A stretch of DNA of 64,000 nt from positions 992,001 through 1,056,000 of the forward strand of contig NZ_CP045118.1 in NCBI RefSeq assembly GCF_009189165.1, written 5' to 3'. Shown piece after piece: positions 56,846-64,000 of this stretch; within the stretch, counting starts at the first letter, position 1, and the number at the start of each line of letters is the position of its first letter. Under the pieces are notes generated by a model. It did no database searches and was not told the origin of the DNA. It saw nothing but the letters and a program-made list of their open reading frames with translations. Source of the stretch: Pseudomonas sp. SCB32 (GTDB lineage Bacteria; Pseudomonadota; Gammaproteobacteria; Pseudomonadales; Pseudomonadaceae). The position numbers and the translations under genes were made by a program.

Positions 56846-58063
56846 TTATACGACGTTGCCCAGTTGGAAGATCGGCAGGTACATGGCGATGATCAGGCCG
56901 CCGACCAATACGCCGAGCACGGCCATGATCATCGGCTCCATCAGCGTGGTGAGGTTATCGACGGCGTTGTCGACTTCTTCCTCGTAGAAGCTCGCGACCT
57001 TGTCGAGCATGGCATCCAGCGAACCGGACTCCTCGCCGATGGCTGCCATCTGAATGGCCATGCTCGGGAATACTCCCGTAGTGCGCATGGAGAAGTTCAA
57101 TTGGGTACCGGAGGAGACATCCTGCTTGATCTTGTTGACCGCATTGCGGAAGACCACGTTGCCGGTCGCGCCGGATACCGAGTCCAGGGCTTCCACCAGC
57201 GGAACACCCGCGGCGAACGTCGTGGATAGCGTTCGGGCGTAACGGGCTACGGCGGACTTGTAGATGATGTCGCCAACGACCGGCACCTTCAAAACAGAGC
57301 GATCGACCGAATCCCGGAACTTCTCCGAGCGTCGATGGGCTTCACGCAGGGTGAAGGCGATGGCGAACAGGACGATGAGGACGATGAACCACCATTGCTG
57401 CAGCACTTCCGAGGCGGAAATGACCATGCGGGTAAATGCAGGTAGTTCCGCGCCGAAGTTGGCAAACACCGCCTGGAACTGCGGCACCACTTTGATCAGC
57501 AGAATGGCCGAAACGATAATGGCCACCAGCACGACCGCGATGGGGTAGGTCATGGCTTTCTTGATCTTGCCCTTGAGCGACTCGGTCTTTTCCTTGTAGG
57601 TCGCTACGCGGTCAAGCAAGGTTTCCAGGGCGCCCGACTGTTCGCCCGCATCGACCAGGTTGCAGTACAGGTCGTCGAAGTACAGCGGCTTCTTGCGCAG
57701 GGAGTTTGCCAGGCTGTTACCGGCGGCAACTTCCTGTTTGATCTCATCCACCAGCTTGCGCATGTTCGGATTATCAAAGCCCTCGCCAATGATGTCGAAA
57801 GACTGCAGCAAGGGGACACCCGAGCCCATCATGGTCGCCATCTGCCGCGTGAACAGGGCGATATCGATCGGCTTGATCCGCTTGCCCCTACCCAGCAGCG
57901 AGATGCCTTTCTTGCGGACCTTGGTGGGGTTGATGCCCTGCTTGCGCAGTTGGGCCTTGACCAACGCGGTGTTGGTCCCCGAGAGCTCCCCTTTGATCTT
58001 CCCGCCCTTTCGGTCAGTGCCTTCCCAGGTGAAGATACTGGTCCGTAATGTTTTTTCCGCCAT
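56846..58063 (-). CDS. pilC: Type IV pilus inner membrane platform protein PilC
   Basis: PilC (405 residues) is the polytopic platform turned by PilB during pilus extension. Two homologous GspF-type cytoplasmic domains are seen, the first with LFTRQMATMMGSGVPLLQSF and the second with RYARTLSTTFAAGVPLVEAL, and three membrane segments (AVVLVAIIVSAILLIKVVPQ; QWWFIVLIVLFAIAFTL; MAVLGVLVGGLIIAMYLP). It is three bases after pilB. Confidence 0.97.
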   Translation of the reverse strand: MAEKTLRTSIFTWEGTDRKGGKIKGELSGTNTALVKAQLRKQGINPTKVRKKGISLLGRGKRIKPIDIALFTRQMATMMGSGVPLLQSFDIIGEGFDNPNMRKLVDEIKQEVAAGNSLANSLRKKPLYFDDLYCNLVDAGEQSGALETLLDRVATYKEKTESLKGKIKKAMTYPIAVVLVAIIVSAILLIKVVPQFQAVFANFGAELPAFTRMVISASEVLQQWWFIVLIVLFAIAFTLREAHRRSEKFRDSVDRSVLKVPVVGDIIYKSAVARYARTLSTTFAAGVPLVEALDSVSGATGNVVFRNAVNKIKQDVSSGTQLNFSMRTTGVFPSMAIQMAAIGEESGSLDAMLDKVASFYEEEVDNAVDNLTTLMEPMIMAVLGVLVGGLIIAMYLPIFQLGNVV

Positions 58064-58066
58064 GGA

Positions 58067-59770
<1,704 letters not shown>

Positions 59771-59843
59771 GGAGAATGGCCGGAGGAATAATTGAAAGCC
59801 TTATAACGCAGTTGTGTGGAGGTGCCAAATAAGGCCTGCACCA

Positions 59844-59888
59844 CTGTCGAAATTTGTCACTTCCTGCGTAATTTCGCTTCCTGTTGTC
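59844..59888 (+). promoter_or_regulatory. Possible PilR binding sites upstream of pilA
   Basis: TGTC occurs at 59845-59848, 59855-59858 and 59885-59888 in C/G/T-TGTC context. PilR of P. aeruginosa is known to bind several such TGTC-containing sites upstream of its pilA promoter. Distance to the -24 box is 43-86 bases, right for an enhancer. Confidence 0.45.
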
Positions 59889-59930
59889 TGAAGTTGCTTA
59901 TTAAAGCTTGAGTTTTGGCTGTAAGCGACC

Positions 59931-59945
59931 TGGCATGGATGCTGC
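59931..59945 (+). promoter_or_regulatory. Sigma-54 promoter of pilA
   Basis: TGGCATGGATGCTGC has the invariant GG and GC with ten bases between them, the -24/-12 pattern of RpoN promoters, 51 bases before the pilA start. It fits control by PilS/PilR encoded at 16-19 kb. Confidence 0.8.
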
Positions 59946-59995
59946 TTACTCAGGAATTAGGTCCAAGGACCGCATCCCAAACCTGGAGAGAAATT

Positions 59996-60511
59996 ATGAA
60001 AGCTCAAAAAGGCTTTACCCTGATCGAATTGATGATCGTGGTAGCGATCATCGGTATCCTGGCCGCCATCGCCCTGCCGGCTTATCAGAACTACACCGCG
60101 AAGGCTCGTTTCTCTGAAGTGATCCTGGCGGCCTCGGCTTGCCGTACCACTGTTACCGAAGCCGTTCAAACCATGAACGTCACCACCACCGGCACCCTGA
60201 ACCAATGGGGCTGTGAGCAGAACGTTGCTGGTGCTGCAAACGCTGCGCCGACCAAATATGTCCTCAGTGTGACCACTGACCAAAGCGGTATGGTAACCGT
60301 AATGACCACTTCTGGTGCCTTCGGCAACACCGCTCTGGATGGCAAGTCGATTACCCTGACTCCGTACTCCGACCTGGCTCTGACTAAGCCCATCGATGTC
60401 TCGGCTGCCAACAAAGACCAGGGCAAAGTCATCGCAGGCTGGAAGTGCGCTCCGCTGGCGGCTGACGCTGCTGCACTGGCTCCGTACCTGCCGGGCTCCT
60501 GCAAAGGCTAA
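59996..60511 (+). CDS. pilA: Major type IV pilin PilA
   Basis: PilA (171 residues, 165 mature) is the pilus shaft subunit. Leader MKAQKG is cut before [20 protein letters not shown] (F+1, E+5). Four cysteines suggest two disulfides: Cys49-Cys73 in the alpha-beta loop and Cys151-Cys169 enclosing a 17-residue C-terminal D-loop ([19 protein letters not shown]). AACCTGGAGAG precedes the ATG at 59996. No accessory pilin-modification gene (tfpO type) lies between pilA and tRNA-Thr, so this resembles the PAO1-like pilin organisation. Confidence 0.97.
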   Translation: MKAQKGFTLIELMIVVAIIGILAAIALPAYQNYTAKARFSEVILAASACRTTVTEAVQTMNVTTTGTLNQWGCEQNVAGAANAAPTKYVLSVTTDQSGMVTVMTTSGAFGNTALDGKSITLTPYSDLALTKPIDVSAANKDQGKVIAGWKCAPLAADAAALAPYLPGSCKG

Positions 60512-60553
60512 CGTTTGAGGTTGCAGGGGCGAGGTGATAGTCTTCGCCCCGCC

Positions 60554-60629
60554 GCCGGTGTAGCTCAGTCGGTAGAGCAGCTCATTCGTAATGAGAAGGT
60601 CGGGGGTTCGATTCCTCTTACCGGCACCA
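60554..60629 (+). tRNA. tRNA-Thr (anticodon CGT)
   Basis: Acceptor GCCGGTG pairs with TACCGGC, D-loop AGCTCAGTCGGTAGAGC, anticodon loop CATTCGTAATG with CGT, T-arm GGGTTCGATTCC and encoded CCA. Its 3' end borders the accessory segment, so it may be an integration site. Confidence 0.98.
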
Positions 60630-60636
60630 GAAAAAT

Positions 60637-60669
60637 AAAGGCCCGCAGCGATGCGGGCCTTTTTCTTTT
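60637..60669 (+). terminator. Terminator of tRNA-Thr
   Basis: AAAGGCCCGC pairs with GCGGGCCTTT around AGCGAT, followed by TTTTCTTTTTT. Confidence 0.92.
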
Positions 60670-60676
60670 TTGGAGC

Positions 60677-60695
60677 GGGCTAACACGGGGCTAAC
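60677..60695 (+). repeat. Short tandem repeat at the border of the accessory segment
   Basis: GGGCTAAC occurs at 60677-60684 and again at 60688-60695, an 11-base period. It is 48 bases after tRNA-Thr. It could be integrase arm sites left by an element, but no integrase is seen. Confidence 0.4.
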
Positions 60696-60747
60696 GTCAG
60701 CGCAGGAATTCGCAGGGCTTAATAGCCAGGCTCCCATGACAGACCAT

Positions 60748-60793
60748 CACAACGGTCCGTTGTGTTGACCCTAGCCCCATCCTCTTGTACTAA
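60748..60793 (+). promoter_or_regulatory. Operator-like dyad and promoter upstream of the helicase gene
   Basis: CACAACGG and CCGTTGTG form a perfect 8-base dyad around T60756. It abuts a likely promoter TTGACC (60765-60770), 17-base spacer, TACTAA (60788-60793), about 32 bases before the helicase start. A regulator bound to the dyad would touch the -35 region. Confidence 0.5.
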
Positions 60794-60824
60794 GACAGCT
60801 CGTTGAACGACCCCACGTCTGGTG

Positions 60825-62720
60825 ATGATGCGCCCCGTCTGGTATCTGCCTCTGAGTGAGGAGCTTGGCAAAGCTTTAGTCAGCGGAGTGTCGCTAGACT
60901 CGGAACAACCATGCCGCTACGAAATGGCGGCGATTCTCTACCTGCTCCAGGTCCCGAAGCTGACGGAACGACCGCAGTCTCCGTTGGAGATGGAGCGCAT
61001 TTTTGCCAGGCTGTTAGCGCACCCATCTGATCTTTTAGCCTCAGTGCTAGCCGAGTCCTACAACCGAGATGCTTTCGCCGCTGGTCTGTTGGCTGCATCC
61101 TCCTTAGGCATCGGCCTTATCGATCAGAAAGCGGTGACGCTGCGCCAGTACGTCCATGGTGATGGATCGTGGAATTTCGACTTCGCCAGGACCTATGCTC
61201 GAGCCTCTAGCACCGTCAATCGTGACCACCTTCGGTCTGATGGGCAGACTGTCCGATTGAGTGATCCGCAATACCGATTAGTCGAAACTATCCGCGCGAA
61301 CCCTGGAGATTCCATCGAGACTCAGGCGTATGCCGGGGCGGGAAAGACGTTCGTTCTGAGGGAAGTAGTCAGCATCCTTCACGACAGACGATGCCTGTTT
61401 CTGGCTGACGTTGAGAGCAAGCTTTGGCCGGTCAAAAAACAATTCTCTCACCAGATCCATGCACTGACCTTTGCCAAGCTCTCAAGCCTCATCCTGGCTC
61501 GTGGCAATCCGCGGCTGGAGGAGAAGATCAGGCTGGCCGCCAACCGCCGCTTCTCGGACGAAAGCGTGGCGGAGCGGCTGAATATTTCTTCCGTGGGCAA
61601 TTTAAGTGGTCCGCAGATCGTTCGCGCGCTGTGTCCGGCGATCAATAAGTTCTGTCTGTCGAATGACACGGAAATTTCCGCCCAGCATCTGCCAAACGCG
61701 CTGCAGGCGTCACTCTCCTTGGCACAGCAGCAAGTGCTGGTGGCGCTTGCCAAGCAGCTCTGGTCGGTAATGATTGATCTCGATCGCCAGGACTTGGCCA
61801 TCCGTGTAACCGGTTGGCACCGGCTGAAGCAGATTGCCCTAATGGGCCTCAATATCCCGGATTCGTATCAGGTGGTGGTGATCGACGAGGGGCATGACTT
61901 GATCAGTCCGCTCGTTGAAATACTCGATCGCTCGCCGCAGGTAGTTATTACCTTGGGGGATCAGTTCCAGAACCTTCAAGGCCGCTATGTTTCCCATGCG
62001 GCCAAGATCCGACACCGCGAGATGACGCTATCGCTTCGTGCCGGTCCACAGCTCGTTAACTACCTGAATCCTCTAATTGACGCTTTCCCAGGGGCGCGGG
62101 TCGAACCTTTTATCGGTAATGCCGAGAAGGAAACGGTGATTGCTGAGTACCGGGCAGAGCAGTTTCCGCCGGAGCCTTCAGCCATTCTTGTGGCAGATGA
62201 ATGGGGTGTATTTGACTGGCTAATCCGGAATCGGTACCAGGGCAAGGGCGCAGCGGTGGCCTACAGCGTGGATCTGGGGACTTTTCTGGAGGATTGCCTC
62301 GGTCTCTATAGCGGGCTGGCGATGCCGCAGCATTTCAAGCTGGCAGGGTTCCGATCTTGGAGTGAGCTGCGCACCAGAATGGCATGGAACCATGCCTTCT
62401 TGCGGGTCGAGGACTGGTTGGAGAAGGTCGGCACCAAGTTTGGGGTATCAGGCCTATACAACGGCGCTGAGCTCGACGAGCTCGGTCGAGGCACGCCGAG
62501 TCGGCACCTGATAGTCACGGTTGCCTCCTCGAAGAACTTTGAGCTTCCCAGGGTGGCGATATCCGAGGACATTTATTACTTCGATAACTTGCGGAGCAAA
62601 CAAGAGATGTCGCAAAAATTGGCGTTGCTCTACACCGCGATTACTCGTTGCTCCGGAAAAATCTTCTTCCCCGCCACCCATCACGAGTGGATGAACTGCA
62701 TTCTGCTCGCTAGGCACTGA
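60825..62720 (+). CDS. UvrD/Rep-like superfamily 1 helicase, accessory
   Basis: A 631-residue SF1 helicase/ATPase. Helicase motifs are present: I as AYAGAGKTFVL near residue 172, II as VVVIDEGHDLISP (DEGH instead of DEAQ/DExx), III as VVITLGDQFQNLQG, and VI as LALLYTAITRC near 605. The 150-residue N-terminus (MMRPVWYLPLSEELGKALVS...) has no recognised domain. No partner nuclease is encoded immediately beside it. GTG (60822), ATG (60825) and ATG (60828) are all possible starts with no strong ribosome site. Codon use is less GC3-rich than in the core genes, suggesting transfer. Such solitary UvrD-like genes at tRNA sites often belong to defence or mobile islands; that is inference. Confidence 0.8.
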   Translation: MMRPVWYLPLSEELGKALVSGVSLDSEQPCRYEMAAILYLLQVPKLTERPQSPLEMERIFARLLAHPSDLLASVLAESYNRDAFAAGLLAASSLGIGLIDQKAVTLRQYVHGDGSWNFDFARTYARASSTVNRDHLRSDGQTVRLSDPQYRLVETIRANPGDSIETQAYAGAGKTFVLREVVSILHDRRCLFLADVESKLWPVKKQFSHQIHALTFAKLSSLILARGNPRLEEKIRLAANRRFSDESVAERLNISSVGNLSGPQIVRALCPAINKFCLSNDTEISAQHLPNALQASLSLAQQQVLVALAKQLWSVMIDLDRQDLAIRVTGWHRLKQIALMGLNIPDSYQVVVIDEGHDLISPLVEILDRSPQVVITLGDQFQNLQGRYVSHAAKIRHREMTLSLRAGPQLVNYLNPLIDAFPGARVEPFIGNAEKETVIAEYRAEQFPPEPSAILVADEWGVFDWLIRNRYQGKGAAVAYSVDLGTFLEDCLGLYSGLAMPQHFKLAGFRSWSELRTRMAWNHAFLRVEDWLEKVGTKFGVSGLYNGAELDELGRGTPSRHLIVTVASSKNFELPRVAISEDIYYFDNLRSKQEMSQKLALLYTAITRCSGKIFFPATHHEWMNCILLARH

Positions 62721-62964
62721 AGGCTAAATGGCGTTGCCGATCCCTTTGCCCAGAGAGCTGGGGCAAACGTCTGGAGCTGCTAAGTAAGATCTGAGGCCTG
62801 CTCGCGAGCGCATCACGGCGAATCTTGATGCTTTCGCTGTTCACATAATAGCAACAGCGAGCCCCCTGGCGACGAGGATCGACTCCAAGCGTCGCCTTTA
62901 CACCGTAATGTTTGATGTAGGCACCAGTCGCAAGACGCTTGAAAATTTCACCAGTGCCAGCCAT
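62710..62964 (-). CDS. Small hypothetical protein, possibly a gene remnant
   Basis: An 84-residue frame (MAGTGEIFKRLATGAYIKHYGVK..., with VDPRRQGARCCYYVNSESIK) that reads like a real protein in its first 60 residues, with coherent polar and aromatic pattern, while the last 25 residues (SSSRRLPQLSGQRDRQRH) are low-complexity basic. It overlaps the helicase stop by 11 bases on the other strand. No ribosome site is convincing. I do not recognise the family with certainty. Confidence 0.35.
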   Translation of the reverse strand: MAGTGEIFKRLATGAYIKHYGVKATLGVDPRRQGARCCYYVNSESIKIRRDALASRPQILLSSSRRLPQLSGQRDRQRHLAFSA

Positions 62965-63050
62965 TCCCGAAGCGAGCAGATGGAAATTGATAGTTAAGAG
63001 GTTTGGAACCCCTTTACACAATTGGACCTCAACGTTCAAGCTCTCAGAGA

Positions 63051-63073
63051 CCCGGCGAGTGGGCCGGGTTTTC
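63051..63073 (+). terminator. Possible terminator, gene of origin unclear
   Basis: ACCCGGC pairs with GCCGGGT around GAGTGG and is followed by TTT. It points along the plus strand but the nearest plus-strand gene ends 330 bases upstream. Confidence 0.4.
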
Positions 63074-63081
63074 ACTTATGG

Positions 63082-63648
63082 CTATACCGGCTCAAATTCG
63101 GGATGGTCCTCGTCAATCTTTTCATCGGCAGCACCTACCATCTGGTCGACCCAATGCCTGCAATGGGCATCTATTGCGTTACAAATTTCGAAAAGCGGGC
63201 TAGTACCCAGCACTCCTGGATCGTTTTTTTCGTAGATGTACCGCCATTCAACGAATACTTTGTCGTACCGCTGCAAGCCTTCCGCGATATCGCCCCCATA
63301 GCCTTCTGCCCTTGCGAAGCTCTTGATGGATTCCTTTGTATCGCCTGGCAGCTTTTCGTATAACTTACTGAGATAGTGACCTTGACCTCCGGGCTTAATA
63401 ACAAGACTCTCGTCTCGTCCCATTGAGACAACCTCGCCGTCTTTCTCATCCAGAATGTAAGTCATAGTCGCATTGAGCGACTTAAGGAAAATTTCGGTTG
63501 CCAGGCAGATGTTTATCATACCCGGAACGAATAGGTTGTTCTGTTTAGAGTCAATCAGATTTCTTCCAGCTTCACCAAATGCTAGTCCTTGGTTGTATAT
63601 TGCACCTAGGCAGTGGAAAGTGATCACGCGCTTATATACTGACGTCAC
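63082..63648 (-). CDS. HEPN-like hypothetical protein
   Basis: A 188-residue protein starting with GTG at 63648 (VTSVYKRVITFHCLGAIYN), preceded by AAGGA seven bases upstream. The alpha-helical pattern NICLATEIFLKSLNA, GHYLSKLYEKLPGDTKESIK, then FVEWRYIYEK and LFEICNAIDAHCRHW resembles HEPN-family proteins that carry a GH-L--L motif and a WRY-YE motif. I see no certain RxxxxH RNase motif. Family assignment is by eye only. It is convergent with the helicase gene and of lower GC content than the core, consistent with an acquired segment. Confidence 0.6.
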   Translation of the reverse strand: MTSVYKRVITFHCLGAIYNQGLAFGEAGRNLIDSKQNNLFVPGMINICLATEIFLKSLNATMTYILDEKDGEVVSMGRDESLVIKPGGQGHYLSKLYEKLPGDTKESIKSFARAEGYGGDIAEGLQRYDKVFVEWRYIYEKNDPGVLGTSPLFEICNAIDAHCRHWVDQMVGAADEKIDEDHPEFEPV

Positions 63649-63905
63649 TATCTAATCCTTTTATCTGGTCAGAGGGGCTTGGCGGCTGCCCAATTTTCCC
63701 ACCGGTATTCATAATTACTGGAGCGCATATCTGTGCTCCAACAGCGTTGTGGCGCAAGCATGATGGCATGTCGTGACATGTCTGAGGGGGGGGAACGACG
63801 CAGAAAATTACGAATGGCGTCGCACGGTGGGTAATTGCACTCCACTTGCCACCCATTTGCATTCGACTTGACCAGTCGTTTGACTCGCCCCTAGCTCCAT
63901 CGACA
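63649..63905. other. Non-coding stretch near the window end
   Basis: No gene with a family-like sequence is visible on either strand from here to the window end; the 76-codon minus-strand frame at 63632-63862 has no ribosome site and overlaps the HEPN-like gene start. The promoter of that gene should lie in its first 100 bases. Confidence 0.45.
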
Positions 63906-63983
63906 CTCCTGAGCGTCCGTATTCTGGCCGTTCTCTGCCGGTCGTGACTGGCAGAAGTCGACCAGAATACGGACGTTCAGGAG
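63906..63983. repeat. Long fold-back element, 22-base arms
   Basis: CTCCTGAGCGTCCGTATTCTGG (63906-63927) pairs with CCAGAATACGGACGTTCAGGAG (63962-63983), with one G-T pair. A second inner stem TCTGCC/GGCAGA lies within the 34-base loop. The palindrome resembles repeat elements scattered in pseudomonad genomes. Confidence 0.75.
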
Positions 63984-64000
63984 CGCCTACTTCAGAGTCA

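Noticed and set aside
60526..60550. Hairpin GGGGCGA/TCGCCCC after pilA as a pilA terminator
   Set aside because: Eleven-base loop and no T-run; transcription may run on into tRNA-Thr and stop at 60637-60669.
63632..63862. 76-codon minus-strand frame near the window end
   Set aside because: No ribosome site, overlaps the start of the HEPN-like gene, and no domain.

Overview
The window is about 64 kb of a high-GC gammaproteobacterial chromosome, almost certainly a Pseudomonas related to the P. aeruginosa lineage. The order murJ-ribF-ileS-lspA-fkpB-ispH, then pilE/pilY1/pilX/pilW/pilV/fimU/fimT-thiO-pilR-pilS-bamD, then rluD-pgeF-clpB, and further on ndh...yacG-coaE-pilD-pilC-pilB/pilA-tRNA-Thr, is the arrangement I remember from P. 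aeruginosa. Protein sequences such as PilS, PilR and PilB are also very close to that species. Codon use is strongly G/C-ending, so long antisense reading frames are common and were discarded. I cannot fix the species without a search.

Layout. (1) 1-7.3 kb: core operon for the lipid II flippase MurJ (cut at the window start), flavin synthesis, isoleucyl-tRNA synthetase, lipoprotein signal peptidase, an FKBP prolyl isomerase and IspH. (2) 7.4-14.8 kb: minor pilin/PilY1 operon that builds the type IV pilus priming tip, plus fimT. (3) 14.9-19.2 kb: thiO and the PilS-PilR two-component system that drives pilA. (4) 19.4-25.1 kb: bamD, rluD, pgeF and clpB, the last with a recognisable heat-shock promoter. 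(5) 25.1-28.3 kb: a PilZ protein and a DUF1631 protein, then a tRNA-Asn/Pro/Lys operon. (6) 28.6-44.7 kb: a giant Ig-repeat adhesin of BapA type (3209 residues), an OmpA-domain lipid-free periplasmic/outer-membrane protein, and a dedicated type I secretion system (ABC, HlyD-like adaptor, TolC-like channel). (7) 45.6-50.5 kb: cyoABCDE, cytochrome bo3 oxidase. (8) 50.7-55 kb: type II NADH dehydrogenase and small poorly characterised conserved genes. (9) 55.1-60.6 kb: yacG, coaE, and pilD-pilC-pilB divergent from pilA, which has a sigma-54 promoter, then tRNA-Thr. (10) 60.6-64 kb: a lower-GC accessory segment next to tRNA-Thr with an SF1 helicase, a possible small remnant gene and a HEPN-like protein.

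How the parts work together. Regions 2, 3 and 9 form one machine: PilS/PilR and sigma-54 turn on pilA, PilD processes all prepilins, PilB and PilC assemble the fibre, and FimU/PilV/PilW/PilX/PilE/PilY1 prime its tip; FimT is probably for DNA uptake. Region 6 is a second surface-attachment system. The best candidates for undescribed biology are the adhesin locus (a leader hairpin that covers the start site, a five-domain super-repeat present three times, three unusual C-terminal modules, an embedded OmpA-domain partner) and the helicase/HEPN pair beside tRNA-Thr.
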